Part shown: piece by piece, positions 24,604-34,240 of the stretch
How the letters are laid out: each line of letters begins with the position of its first letter
Position numbering within the stretch: the first letter of the stretch is position 1
From: PALSA-612 sp963846915
GTDB lineage: Bacteria > Actinomycetota > Thermoleophilia > Gaiellales > Gaiellaceae
DNA length: 64,000 nucleotides
Direction: 5' to 3'
Assembly: GCA_963846915.1 (NCBI GenBank)
Contig: CAWJXV010000007.1
Span: forward strand, 186,001-250,000
The notes under the pieces: generated by a model
Databases searched by the model: none
The model's input: only the letters and a program-made list of their open reading frames with translations
Told to the model about the DNA's origin: nothing
Position numbers and translations under genes: made by a program

Positions 24604-25639
24604 TCACACCCTTTCTGCTGAGAACAGGGGCAGCACTTCCTCCGCGAACCGCTCGACCTGCGCGAACTGGTCGATGGCTCCGAACCGGCAGATGAAGTGG
24701 TCGACGCCGGCGTCGGCGAAGGTGTGGATCCACGCGGCGATCTGGTCCGGGGTGCCCACGGGGCCCCAGTTGGACAGGTCCATCGCCTGCGACAGCTCCG
24801 GGTAGTACTTCGAGATGTACTCGTCGAACGCGCGCCGCGGCGTCGTCCTCGGAGTCGCCGATGTTCATCGTGACCTGATACGAGATCACGAGGCGCGAGA
24901 AGTCGGCCTCGTGCTCGTCGGCGTACCGCTCGATCGCCCCGAGCTGGTCGACGAGCTCCTCGGGGTGCTGCGCGCGGCAGCAGGTCATCCAGCCGTCGCC
25001 GTACCTGACGATCCGTCGGCACGCGGCGTCGAGCCGGCGCTCGATGACGTCGGGAGCCGCGTCGCCCTTCAGGCGCGGGTTCGAGACGACCCAGATCGGC
25101 GGCGGCGACTGCACCGGCATCAGCGGCGCCATCTCGGTGCCCGAGAAGAAGGAGACTCCGTCGTAGTCGAGGAACGTGCCGTGGAAGTCCGTCCGTCCCT
25201 CGGTCCAGAGCTCGCGGATCACGGCGAGCCCTTCCTCGAACAGCTGGCCGCGTCTGACGTAGTCGAGGCCCAGCGCCTCGAACTCCCGCCGGACGCCCTC
25301 CTCGGGATTGCCCATGCCGGTGCCGAAGATCGTCCGCCCGCCCGAGATCACGTCGAGGGTCGCCCATTCGAGCGCGAGGTAGAGCGGGTTTCGGGTCGAC
25401 GAGACCATGCAGGCCGTGCCGAGCTTGACCCTGGACGTCCGTTGCGAGATCGCCGACAGGAGCGAGATCGGCTCGTAGCGGGGCTTCGAGAACAGCGAGT
25501 CGCCGACCCAGACCGAGTCGAACCCGGCCTCCTCGACGGTCTCCGACAGGTCGAGCAGCATCGAGAGGTCGTAGTCGGGCGCGATCAGGGGCTCCCGGTT
25601 GTTGAGGTTGACGCCGAACTCGAGCGGGCGGCCGCTCAC
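24604..25639 (-). CDS. LLM-class (F420/flavin) oxidoreductase, one frame break
   Basis: A luciferase-like TIM-barrel oxidoreductase of about 345 residues after joining. The first part reads FGVNLNNREPLIAPDYDLSM, GFDSVWVGDSLFSKPRYEPI and GTGMGNPEEGVRREFEALG. After a +1 shift near 24838 it continues FDEYISKYYPELSQAMDLSN and ends FAEEVLPLFSAERV. The family includes F420-dependent alcohol dehydrogenases and FMN monooxygenases. In this operon it might oxidise pyridoxine or hydroxylate an intermediate (inference). GTG 25639 overlaps the GntR stop. Confidence 0.78.
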
Positions 25640-26352
25640 GCCGGGATCTCCTCGACGGCGGCGAACTCGTCCTCCCCGAGCGCCTTCAGGCGTCGCTGCG
25701 GCACCCGTACGTGCTCGGCCATCAGATGCGCCGCACGCTCGACGTCGCCGCGCCTCGCCGCACGGAGGATCGCCGCGTGCTCGGCAACGGATCGGTGCAG
25801 GTTGCCGCGCAGCGTCAGCGACTGCATCCGGTAGCCGCCGATCTGGCCGAGCAGCTGTCCGTAGATCTCGCGCAGCTTGCCGTTGTCGGACGCCGAGACG
25901 AGGTGAGCGTGGAACGCGGCGTTCGCCTCGAAGAACTCGGCGACCTCGTTCCGCTCGGCGTGCGCGGCCATCGCGTCGATCAGCTCCTGCAACGTCGCGA
26001 AGTCGTCCGCGGTCAGACGCGGCACCGCGAGCCGAACTGCCATCGCCTCGAGCCCTTCGCGCACCTGGTACAGCTCGAGGAACTCGTCCTTCGAGAGTGA
26101 GCGGACGACAGCGCCCCGGCGCGGCCGGACAGTGACGAGCCCCTCGGCCGCGAGCCGGCCGATCGCCTCGCGAAGCGGTCCGCGGCTGACGCCGAGCTGC
26201 TCCGAGAGCGGCACCTCTCCGAGCTCCGCGCCGGGCTTCAGGCGACCCGTCAGGATCTCCTCCCGCAGATGGTCGTAGACCCGCTGCCAGAGCGTCAGGT
26301 TCTCGAGTCGAGCCGGGCGACTCAGAGCGGGCTCGGACCGAATTGCATTCAT
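25636..26352 (-). CDS. GntR-family regulator (FadR/FCD subfamily)
   Basis: A 238-residue regulator: winged helix (QRVYDHLREEILTGRLKPGA, EQLGVSRGPLREAIGRLAAE) and an all-helical FCD ligand-binding domain with the metal-type His and Asp residues (FHAHLV, AEHAAIL). It is the first gene of the minus operon and faces the importer operon across a 155-base promoter region. It probably represses both operons until a B6-derived ligand binds (inference). Confidence 0.87.
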   Translation of the reverse strand: MNAIRSEPALSRPARLENLTLWQRVYDHLREEILTGRLKPGAELGEVPLSEQLGVSRGPLREAIGRLAAEGLVTVRPRRGAVVRSLSKDEFLELYQVREGLEAMAVRLAVPRLTADDFATLQELIDAMAAHAERNEVAEFFEANAAFHAHLVSASDNGKLREIYGQLLGQIGGYRMQSLTLRGNLHRSVAEHAAILRAARRGDVERAAHLMAEHVRVPQRRLKALGEDEFAAVEEIPA

Positions 26353-26391
26353 TCTCCGGACGGGTTAGGGTAGACGGCGTTGACGCTCTTG

Positions 26392-26419
26392 TTGACAGTC
26401 TGCAAGGCCACCCTATCAG
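26392..26419 (+). promoter_or_regulatory. Predicted sigma70-type promoter for the importer/PPAT operon
   Basis: A perfect -35 box TTGACA at 26392-26397 and a -10-like TATCAG 16 bases on, within the divergent GntR/BMP spacer. CTTG/CAAG half sites flank it (26388-26406), a possible GntR site. The distance to the start at 26508 leaves a leader of about 80 bases. Confidence 0.45.
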
Positions 26420-26507
26420 CGGGTCCTGCAACGATCAAGCGCACGGCCCAGGCGTCAAACTATGCGGTGGAATCACGTCGATTCCCCGGGAGGAAGGAGA
26501 TCACGCG

Positions 26508-27548
26508 ATGCACATGCGTCTAACCGGAGCGCGGGTCGTCTTGGTCGTGGCGGCCGTCGCACTCCTCGCGGCCGGCGCCACCGTCGCCCTCGGCGCTCAG
26601 AAGGCCGCGAAGGTGACGAAGGTCGGGTTCGCGTCGCCCGCGAAGGCGAGCGACTATGGCTGGAACCAGCAGGGCTACAACGGTGCCAGGGCGGCAGCTG
26701 CCGCCGGCGGGGCCTCGTTCACGGCGATCACGAACGTCGGCTACGACAAGACCGACGTCATCCTGCGCCAGCTGATCAAGGGCGGCGCAAACTTCATCGT
26801 GCCTCACGCGAGCGGCTACGACACGATCGCGGCCCGGCTCGCGCAGCAGTACAAGGTGCCGATGATCACCTACGACGTCCCGTCGAACCTGAAGAAGGGC
26901 CTCGTCTCGTACGTGACGACGTCGAGCCAGGAGGGTGCCTATCTGGCGGGCATCCTGGCCGCGAAGACGACCAAGACGCACAAGGTCGGCATCGTCATCT
27001 CCGCCGCCGACGACAACTGGTACAAGATGAGCGGCGGGTTCGCGACGGGCTTCCGCAGCATCGACAAGACGTCGAAGATCTTCTTCGCAACCGTGAGCCC
27101 GACGGGCTATGACGACGCGGCCGGCGGCAAGCGGGTCGCGACCAGCGTGATGGCCCAGGGCGCCGACGTGCTGTTCACGATGGGCGACAACGCGTCGTTC
27201 GGATACCTGCAGGCGATCGGCAGCGCGAAGGTCGGCCACAAGGTGTGGATGATCGGCGACATCGGCGACATGACGCCGATCGACACGAGCCACGTCTTCC
27301 TGTCGTCGGTGCTCTGGAACTTCACGCGCACCTTCTCGCAGGCGATCAAGGACGTGAACAACGGCACCTACGGCACCCACGGCTACAACCTGAGCCTCAA
27401 GAACGGCGGCATCTCGCTGCTGCACTCGAAGTACATCCCGGCGGCGACCTGGGCCCAGATCCAGGCGGCGCAGGCAAAGATCAAGGCCGGGAAGATCACC
27501 ATTCCCGTGGCACACAACGCGAGTGCCGTCCAGAAGCTGATCAAGTAG
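26508..27548 (+). CDS. BMP-family (PnrA-like) ABC substrate-binding protein
   Basis: A 346-residue exported protein. MHMRLTGARVVLVVAAVALL is the signal peptide; no lipobox cysteine is seen. The mature part has the BMP pattern VGFASPAKASDYGWNQQGYN, then AAKTTKTHKVGIVIS and ADVLFTMGDNASFG. BMP proteins usually bind purine nucleosides; the operon suggests a B6 vitamer or another small heterocycle here. ATG 26508 follows GGAGGAAGGAGA. First gene of the plus operon. Confidence 0.85.
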   Translation: MHMRLTGARVVLVVAAVALLAAGATVALGAQKAAKVTKVGFASPAKASDYGWNQQGYNGARAAAAAGGASFTAITNVGYDKTDVILRQLIKGGANFIVPHASGYDTIAARLAQQYKVPMITYDVPSNLKKGLVSYVTTSSQEGAYLAGILAAKTTKTHKVGIVISAADDNWYKMSGGFATGFRSIDKTSKIFFATVSPTGYDDAAGGKRVATSVMAQGADVLFTMGDNASFGYLQAIGSAKVGHKVWMIGDIGDMTPIDTSHVFLSSVLWNFTRTFSQAIKDVNNGTYGTHGYNLSLKNGGISLLHSKYIPAATWAQIQAAQAKIKAGKITIPVAHNASAVQKLIK

Positions 27549-27626
27549 GGCCATGCACAGTGTCCGCCCGCGGAGCCTTCGGGCCGCCGCGGGCGGACGC
27601 TCTTCCAGCAGACCGAGTCGCCCAGG

Positions 27627-29225
27627 GTGAACAGACGGAACGACACGCCGATCGTCGAGCTCACGGGAATCACGAAGGCGTTCCCGGGCGTGCTCGCGAA
27701 CGACGCCGTCGACCTGAAGCTCTGGTCGGGCGAGGTGCACTGCCTGCTCGGCGAGAACGGAGCCGGCAAGTCGACGCTGATCGGCATCCTCTCGGGCCTC
27801 ATCCGCCCGGATGCCGGGAAGATTCGCGTCGAGGGCGTCGAGACCGTCATCTCGTCTCCGCGCAAGGCGCTCGAGCTCGGGATCGGCACGGTGCACCAGC
27901 ACTCGGTGCTGATCCCTGCACTGTCCGTCCTCGACAACCTGCTGCTCGGCGACACGCGTCGGTTGAGGCTCGACGTCCGCGGGACCAGGAACCGCCTCGC
28001 GGAGCTCGCAGGCCAGCTCGGCGTCGAGATCGACCCGGACGCGAAGGTGGCCGACCTGTCCCTCGGTCACCAGCAACAGGTCGAGATCATCAAGGCGCTC
28101 TGGCGCGGCTCGCGCGTCCTGATCCTCGACGAGCCGACCTCGATGCTGACCCCGCAGGGCGTCGCCGAGCTTGCGAAGGTGCTCGGCCGGCTCAAGGAGC
28201 AGGGCCAGGCGGTCATCTTCATCACCCACAAGCTCCACGAGGCGCTCACCCTCGGTGACGAGATCTCGATCCTGCGGCACGGGCGGCTCGCGGGGACGGT
28301 CGACCGCTCCGCTCTGCGCTCGAGCGCGCACGACGAGCTCCGGGCCGAGATCGTGCGGATCATGTTCGGCGACGAGGCGCGGACGCTCGGAAACGTCGCC
28401 GAGCTGCAGGAAGGCCTCCAGCTGGTCGAGGGCGAGGCGCCGGCCGCCGCCCTCGGCGACGCCGAGACCGTTCTCGAGCTGAAGAGCGTCAGCGCACAGG
28501 GTGAGGGGGCGGAGCTCGGGGTGGAGGAGGTCTCGCTCGAGCTCAAGCAGGGCGAGATCTTCGGGATCGCCGGTGTGGACGGGAACGGCCAACGTGCGCT
28601 GGCCGAGGTGATCGCGGGCCAGCGGCACGCCTCGCACGGCGAGGTTGACCTGTACGGGGCGCCCGTGACGCGCATGTCCGTGTCCGCGCGGCAGAAGCTC
28701 GGCCTTCGCTACGTGACCGACGATCGCCTGGGCGAAGGCATCGTCGGAACGCTGTCCGTCGGGCTGAATCTCTTCCTCAAGCGCATCGGCGAGCGTCCGT
28801 TCTGGCGACACGGCCGGATCCAGCAGGCCGTGGTGGACAACCGGGCGACCGACCTCGTGCGCGACTTCGACGTTCGCACGCCGTTGATCTCGACGCGCGC
28901 GGCCGCGCTCTCGGGCGGCAACATCCAGAAGGTCCTGCTCGCCCGCGAGATGAGCTTCGAGCCCAAGGTCGTCGTCTTCCACAAGCCGACCTACGGGCTG
29001 GACGTCAAGACGACCGCGACCGTTCGCGACCTGATCCGACAGCTCGCGAAGAGCGGCGGCGCGGCGCTCGTCATCTCGACCGATCTCGACGAGCTGCTCG
29101 AGATCTGCGATCGGATCGCCGTGATCTCGCGAGGCCGCCTCGTCGGTGTCGTCCCGAACGGCCCCGGTGCAGCCGAGCACGTCGGCCGGCTCATGGTCGG
29201 CAGCGCCGACTCGGAGGCCGCATGA
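27627..29225 (+). CDS. ABC transporter ATPase with two nucleotide-binding domains
   Basis: A 532-residue double ATPase of the sugar/nucleoside (NupO/RbsA-like) type. Domain 1 has Walker A GENGAGKSTLIG, signature LSLGHQQQ and Walker B RVLILDEPTSM. Domain 2 has a changed P-loop (GVDGNGQRALAEV) and LSGGNIQKVLLAREM, with HKPTYGLDV in place of the usual DEPT. It powers the two permeases that follow; its stop overlaps the next ATG (ATGA). Confidence 0.9.
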   Translation: MNRRNDTPIVELTGITKAFPGVLANDAVDLKLWSGEVHCLLGENGAGKSTLIGILSGLIRPDAGKIRVEGVETVISSPRKALELGIGTVHQHSVLIPALSVLDNLLLGDTRRLRLDVRGTRNRLAELAGQLGVEIDPDAKVADLSLGHQQQVEIIKALWRGSRVLILDEPTSMLTPQGVAELAKVLGRLKEQGQAVIFITHKLHEALTLGDEISILRHGRLAGTVDRSALRSSAHDELRAEIVRIMFGDEARTLGNVAELQEGLQLVEGEAPAAALGDAETVLELKSVSAQGEGAELGVEEVSLELKQGEIFGIAGVDGNGQRALAEVIAGQRHASHGEVDLYGAPVTRMSVSARQKLGLRYVTDDRLGEGIVGTLSVGLNLFLKRIGERPFWRHGRIQQAVVDNRATDLVRDFDVRTPLISTRAAALSGGNIQKVLLAREMSFEPKVVVFHKPTYGLDVKTTATVRDLIRQLAKSGGAALVISTDLDELLEICDRIAVISRGRLVGVVPNGPGAAEHVGRLMVGSADSEAA

Positions 29226-30379
29226 GTACGGAAACCGCCACGAGCGAGACGGCGCTCACGCCGGGCAGCGTGCGGATCGTGCGATCCGCACGCAACGAAC
29301 GGGTGCTGGACGTGCTCGTGCGCTCGATCGTGCCGGTCGTGCTCGCCCTCGTCGCCGGCGGCATCCTCCTGCTCGCGCTCGGCATCAACCCGCTGGTCTT
29401 CTACAGGACGATCTGGAGGGGGGGCATCGAAGGCGGCGCCTGGCAGGACAGCGCGATCCGGATGGCGCCGTTCCTCTTGATCGCGGCGGGCCTGACCGTC
29501 ATCTTCCGCGCGAACATCTGGAACCTCGGCTACAACGGCCAGTTCCTGCTCGCGGCCGCCTTCGTGTCCGGGTACGGGCCGACCCTCCTCGGCGATCTCC
29601 CGTTCTGGCTGGCGATGGTCGTCCTCTTCCTGATGGCGGGGGCGGTCGGCGCGATCTGGACGCTGATCCCGGCCCTCCTGAAAGCGCGTTACGGGACGAA
29701 CGAGATCATCACGACGCTGATGATGTCGTTCATCGCGATCGACCTCGCGAGCATCCTGATCAAAGGCCCGTTCCACGATCCGACGACCCCGCTCCCGCAG
29801 ACCAGCGTGATCCCGTTCGAGAAGATGCTGCCGAACATCCCGGGGACGCGGATCCACGTCGGCCTGCTCGTCGCGTTCGCGGCCATCCTCGTCGTCCACT
29901 ACGTGCTGACGCGCACCGCCTGGGGCCTGCGGCTACGGGTGATGGGCGCCAATCCGCGGGCGGCCCGCCACTTCGGCATCGACCTGCCGCGGCTGATCGT
30001 CGTCAGCTTCCTCGCCTCCGGCTTCCTCGTCGGCCTCGCCGCCGCCGCCGACATCCTCGGCCTCTGGGGCTACATCCGCACCGGCTGGAACCCGGCCTAC
30101 GGCGACACGATCATTCCGTTCGTCTTCCTCGCGCGGCTGAACGCGCTCGCCGTCGTGCCGTTCATCGCCTTCTTCTCGGTGCTCTCGACGGGGGGAGACC
30201 TCGCCACCTCCGACGCGAACATCTCGACCAACTTCCTGCTCGTCCTCGTCGCCCTGATCCTGCTCTTCATGACGGTGATCGAGTACATGGGCCGCCGACG
30301 CGAGATCGGTGCCAGCTATCTCCCGCCCGGGCTGAAGGCGGCGCTGCGGGCGCCGCTCTTCCGGAGGCGGTCCGCGTGA
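29222..30379 (+). CDS. ABC transporter permease (BPD_transp_2 type), first
   Basis: A 385-residue polytopic protein with about nine hydrophobic helices, including LVAGGILLLALGINPLVFY, WNLGYNGQFLLAAAF and TTLMMSFIAIDLASILI, and the family loop RVMGANPRAARHFGID. It pairs with the next permease in a nucleoside-type importer. The stop overlaps the next GTG start (GTGA). Confidence 0.88.
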   Translation: MSTETATSETALTPGSVRIVRSARNERVLDVLVRSIVPVVLALVAGGILLLALGINPLVFYRTIWRGGIEGGAWQDSAIRMAPFLLIAAGLTVIFRANIWNLGYNGQFLLAAAFVSGYGPTLLGDLPFWLAMVVLFLMAGAVGAIWTLIPALLKARYGTNEIITTLMMSFIAIDLASILIKGPFHDPTTPLPQTSVIPFEKMLPNIPGTRIHVGLLVAFAAILVVHYVLTRTAWGLRLRVMGANPRAARHFGIDLPRLIVVSFLASGFLVGLAAAADILGLWGYIRTGWNPAYGDTIIPFVFLARLNALAVVPFIAFFSVLSTGGDLATSDANISTNFLLVLVALILLFMTVIEYMGRRREIGASYLPPGLKAALRAPLFRRRSA

Positions 30380-31338
30380 TCCTCGCGAGCCAGGTCTGGA
30401 CGCAGGTGTTCTGGACGTCCGCGATCGCGGGCGGCCTGCTGGCGGGCGTGCCGTTGATGTTCACGGCGCTCGGCGAGTCGATCTCGGAGCGGGCCGGCGT
30501 CCTCAACATCGGCCTCGAGGGCATGATGCTGTTCGGAGCCTATTTCGGCTTCCTCGGCGCCTACTACGGCTCGTCGGTCTGGGTCGGCTACCTGTGCGGG
30601 ATCGTCGCCGGCATGGTCGCGTCGCTCGTCATGGTCGTCCTCTGCGTCTGGCTCGGGCTCGACCAGATCGTCGTCGGGATCGCGATCACGCTCGCGGGTG
30701 AGGGGATCACGAGCGTGCTCTACCAGTCGCATTTCAGCACCACGCAGCCGCGCCTCGGCGCGGTGGCAACGGATCCGATTCCGCTGCTCGACCGCATCCC
30801 CGTGCTCGGAAAGACCGTCAACGGCGAGTTCCCGCTCTTCAGCCAGCCGCTGATCGTCTACCTCGGCTTCGCCTTCGCCGTTCTGCTCGGCTGGATCTTC
30901 CACTCGACGAACATCGGGCTCAACCTCCGGGCAGCCGGCGAGAAGCCGGAGGCGCTCGACGCGGCCGGGGTCAGCGTGGTCGCGACCCGCAGCTACGCGG
31001 TGCTGGCGACCGGCGCGCTCGCCGGCCTCGGCGGCGCGTACCTGGCGATCGCCGGCACCGGTGGCTTCCAGGACTTCCTCACCCAGGGCCAGGGCTTCAT
31101 GGCGATCGTGATCACGATGCTCGCCCGCGGGCGGCCGCTCGCCGTCGTCGTCTTCTCGCTGATGTTCGGGATCGCCCTCTCGCTCTCCACCCTGCTGCAG
31201 CTCGCGGGGATCAACCTCTCGACCGACGTCGTCCACATCTTCCCGTTCGCGGCGATCATCGTCGCGCTGATGCTGTTCGCGCGCCGCGCCTACCTCCCGC
31301 CCGCACTCGCGGTTCCCTACGTGCGCGGCGCCCGCTGA
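30376..31338 (+). CDS. ABC transporter permease (BPD_transp_2 type), second
   Basis: A 320-residue membrane protein starting at GTG 30376: AGGLLAGVPLMFTALGESIS, ERAGVLNIGLEGMMLFGA, and the loop LRAAGEKPEALDAAGVSV. Eight or so helices. It forms the heterodimeric channel with the preceding permease. The aminotransferase gene follows after 11 bases, so uptake and the first catabolic step are co-transcribed. Confidence 0.88.
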   Translation: MILASQVWTQVFWTSAIAGGLLAGVPLMFTALGESISERAGVLNIGLEGMMLFGAYFGFLGAYYGSSVWVGYLCGIVAGMVASLVMVVLCVWLGLDQIVVGIAITLAGEGITSVLYQSHFSTTQPRLGAVATDPIPLLDRIPVLGKTVNGEFPLFSQPLIVYLGFAFAVLLGWIFHSTNIGLNLRAAGEKPEALDAAGVSVVATRSYAVLATGALAGLGGAYLAIAGTGGFQDFLTQGQGFMAIVITMLARGRPLAVVVFSLMFGIALSLSTLLQLAGINLSTDVVHIFPFAAIIVALMLFARRAYLPPALAVPYVRGAR

Positions 31339-31349
31339 AAGGAGCTCCC

Positions 31350-32519
31350 ATGCGTGATCCCGATTTCACCCTCTCCGCCGGCCCGGTCACGACGTCCCCG
31401 CGCGTGCTCGCAGCGCTCGGGTCGCCGATGGTCTACCACTACGACCCGGTCTTCCTCGAGGCGTTTCGACGGACCGAGCGGAAGGTCGCCCGGATCTTCC
31501 TGACGGGGAACGACGTCCTCCTGATGCAGGGCGAGGCCGTGCTCGGCCTCGAGGCCGCCGCGCGCTCGCTCGTCCGGCCGGGAACGCACGTGCTCAACCT
31601 CGTGCAGGGCGTCTTCGGCAAGGGGATGGGCTACTGGCTGAAGGACTTCGGCGCCGTGCTGCACGAGATCGAGGTGCCCTACAACGACGCCGTCGACCCG
31701 GCCGACGTCGAGCGGTACCTCGACGAGCACCCGGAGATCGACCTCGTCACGGTCGTCCATTCGGAGACGCCGTCGGGAACCGTCTGCGACGTCTCGGCGA
31801 TCGGGCCGATCGCCCGGGCACACGACGCGATGACGCTGATCGACTGCGTCTCGTCACTCGGCGGCATCCCGCTCGAGACGGACGAGTGGCAGCTCGACGT
31901 CTGCGTGGCCGGCCCGCAGAAGTGCCTCGGTGGGCCGCCCGGGATGTCGCTGATGACCGTCAGCGACGCTGCCTGGGAGCGAATCCGCTCGAATCCGAGC
32001 GCGCCCCGCGCCTCGTTCCTGTCCATGCTGGACTGGAAGGAGCAGTGGATCGACGGCGAGAAGTTCCCGTTCACGCCGTCGGTCTCCGACCTGCACGGCG
32101 TCGAGGCCGCGTGCGACGAGCTCCTGGAGGAAGGTCTCGAGGCGTCGATCGAGCGGCACGAGCAGTCGGCCGCCGCCTGCCGGGCCGGCGTCCTCGCCAT
32201 GGGGCTCGAGCTCTGGCCTGACCGCGAAGAGATCTCGGCCGCGTGCGTGACGGCGATCGCCGTGCCCGACGGGCTCACAGACGTCCAGGTCCGGGCTCAT
32301 TGCCGCGACCGGTACGGCGTGATGATCTCCGGCGGGCAAGGTGCCGGAAATCTCGTCCGGATCGGCCATATGGGGCCCTCGGCCCGCTCGCTGCACCCGG
32401 TAGTGGGACTCGCTGCCGTCGGGCAGACGCTCGTCGATCTCGGCGCCCAGGCTCAGATCGGAGCGGGTCTCGAGGCTGCCCTGATCGAGCTCTCGCAGGC
32501 GAAGCCGGCCGTCGCGTGA
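31350..32519 (+). CDS. Pyridoxamine-pyruvate aminotransferase (class V aminotransferase)
   Basis: A 389-residue fold-type I enzyme. FTLSAGPVTTSPRVL, GEAVLGLEAAARSL, GVFGKGMGYW, HSETPSG, LIDCVSSLGG, then AGPQKCLGGPPGMSL with Lys191 as the expected catalytic lysine, FPFTPSVSDLHG and RIGHMGPSA. From memory these blocks follow pyridoxamine-pyruvate aminotransferase of Mesorhizobium loti almost one to one; serine- or alanine-glyoxylate aminotransferases are the wider family. It converts pyridoxamine and pyruvate to pyridoxal and alanine. ATG follows AAAGGAGCT. Confidence 0.83.
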   Translation: MRDPDFTLSAGPVTTSPRVLAALGSPMVYHYDPVFLEAFRRTERKVARIFLTGNDVLLMQGEAVLGLEAAARSLVRPGTHVLNLVQGVFGKGMGYWLKDFGAVLHEIEVPYNDAVDPADVERYLDEHPEIDLVTVVHSETPSGTVCDVSAIGPIARAHDAMTLIDCVSSLGGIPLETDEWQLDVCVAGPQKCLGGPPGMSLMTVSDAAWERIRSNPSAPRASFLSMLDWKEQWIDGEKFPFTPSVSDLHGVEAACDELLEEGLEASIERHEQSAAACRAGVLAMGLELWPDREEISAACVTAIAVPDGLTDVQVRAHCRDRYGVMISGGQGAGNLVRIGHMGPSARSLHPVVGLAAVGQTLVDLGAQAQIGAGLEAALIELSQAKPAVA

Positions 32520-34240
32520 CCACGGCGACCTCGAGTCAGCCGGCTCCGGGGTACGCCGACGTCACCATCGAGCGCAACGCCGAGTGCCGCCTTTCCGACG
32601 GCGTCGTCCTGCGCGCCGACGTCTACCGGCCGGCCGTAGAGGTCTCGCTTCCCGTCCTGCTCATGCGGATGCCGTACGGCAAGACGTCGGCCGGAGCCAA
32701 CTGGGGCTACGCGCACCCGGCCTGGTACGCGAGCCGCGGCTACGTTGTCGCCGTCCAGGACGTGCGCGGACGTCACGCCTCCGACGGGGAGTTCGCGCCC
32801 TTCGTCCACGAGACTCGCGACGGCTACGAATCGGTGGAATGGGCGGCAGGCCTGCACGGGTCGAACGGCAAGGTCGGCATGTACGGCTTCTCGTATCCGG
32901 GCGCGACGCAGCTCCTGGCCGCGGTGGCGCAGCCGCCGAGCCTGGCCGCGATTGCTCCGGGCTTCACGTCCTCCCAGTTCTACGAGGGCTGGACCTACGC
33001 GGGAGGCGCCTTCTCGCTCGCTTCGATGACCGGCTGGGCGAGCTTCCTCGCCGTCGATAGGGCGAGGCGCCGGGGCGACGACGCTGCGCACGCAGGACTT
33101 CTGGGCGCGCTCGGCGCGGCGCCGTCCCTCTACTGGAAGCTGCCGCTCAGGGACTTCCTGCCGTTGCTCGACGTCGACGCGCCCTATTTCCGGGAATGGC
33201 TCGAGCATTCGAGCTTCGACGACTACTGGCGGGCGACCGCGATCGACACCGACTTCTCGAGAATCACCGTCCCGGCGCTCCACAGCGGCGGCTGGTACGA
33301 CATCTTCCATGCGGGCACGGTCGCGAACTTCCGCGGCATCCCCGCGCCGCGTCAGAAGCTGCTCATGGGGCCGTGGCAGCACTCGCCGTGGCGCGCGATC
33401 GGCGAGCGCGCGCGGCGGGACGTGGGCGCGAACGAGATCGACGAATGGCACGTCCGCTTCTTCGACGAGGTGCTGAAAGGCGAGATCACCGGCGTCTTCG
33501 ACGCGCCCGGTCGCGTCTTCGTCCTCGGCGAGAACTGGCGCGATCTGGACGACTGGCCCCCCACGACGTCGGCGGAAGTCTCGTACTTCCTGCATTCCGA
33601 AGGGAGGGCGAACTCGGCATACGGTGACGGAACCCTGTCGACGGACCCGCCCGTTGCCGAACAGGCGGATGTCTTCCTGTACGACCCGCTGATGCCGAGC
33701 ATCAGTCACGGCGGCCACTCGTGCTGCGTCGAGGCGATCGCCCCGATGGGCCCGGCCGACCAGGAGCCGTACGAGGCCGCCAAAGGCGTTCTCGTCTACA
33801 CCGCCGAGCCGTTCGAACACGACGTCGTCCTGCTCGGCGACGCCTGCGTCGACCTGTACGCGTCGTCGACCGCGGTCGACACGGACTTCACCGCGCGGCT
33901 CTGCGTCGTCGATCGCGAGGGTCGTTCGACCAACCTGAAGGAGGGCATCGTCCGCGCACGCTTCCGCGACTCCTTCGCCGAGCCGTCGCTGCTCGAGCCC
34001 GGCCAGGTGTACCGCTTCTCGATCCCTCTCGGTCCGGTCGGAGTGAGACTGCAGGCCGGTCAGCGCATCCGGCTCGATGTCTCGAGCTCCGACTTCCCGC
34101 AGTGGGACCGCAACCTCAACACCGGCGGGCCGCTCGGGGCGGAGCCGGCGAGCGCCGCGGTCGTCGCGACCCAGGCGGTGTTTCACGACTCTGCTCGGCC
34201 CTCGCGGCTGAGGCTGCCCGTCGAAAGGAGCTCCTCGTGA
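32516..34240 (+). CDS. CocE/NonD-type alpha/beta hydrolase
   Basis: A 574-residue hydrolase of the X-Pro dipeptidyl-peptidase/cocaine esterase family: LPVLLMRMPYGKTSAGANWG, VVAVQDVRGRHASDGEF, nucleophile in YGFSYPGATQ, catalytic His in MGPWQHSPW, and a C-terminal jelly-roll domain (RIRLDVSSSDFPQWDRNLNT). It hydrolyses esters, amides or peptide bonds. In the pathway model it could cut the acyl or amide bond of a ring-opened intermediate (inference). GTG 32516 overlaps the aminotransferase stop. Confidence 0.82.
   Translation: MTTATSSQPAPGYADVTIERNAECRLSDGVVLRADVYRPAVEVSLPVLLMRMPYGKTSAGANWGYAHPAWYASRGYVVAVQDVRGRHASDGEFAPFVHETRDGYESVEWAAGLHGSNGKVGMYGFSYPGATQLLAAVAQPPSLAAIAPGFTSSQFYEGWTYAGGAFSLASMTGWASFLAVDRARRRGDDAAHAGLLGALGAAPSLYWKLPLRDFLPLLDVDAPYFREWLEHSSFDDYWRATAIDTDFSRITVPALHSGGWYDIFHAGTVANFRGIPAPRQKLLMGPWQHSPWRAIGERARRDVGANEIDEWHVRFFDEVLKGEITGVFDAPGRVFVLGENWRDLDDWPPTTSAEVSYFLHSEGRANSAYGDGTLSTDPPVAEQADVFLYDPLMPSISHGGHSCCVEAIAPMGPADQEPYEAAKGVLVYTAEPFEHDVVLLGDACVDLYASSTAVDTDFTARLCVVDREGRSTNLKEGIVRARFRDSFAEPSLLEPGQVYRFSIPLGPVGVRLQAGQRIRLDVSSSDFPQWDRNLNTGGPLGAEPASAAVVATQAVFHDSARPSRLRLPVERSSS

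Noticed and set aside
26520..29180. 886-codon open frame antisense to the BMP and ABC genes
   Set aside because: It mirrors the codon bias of the real plus-strand genes, crosses gene boundaries and shows no recognisable domain.
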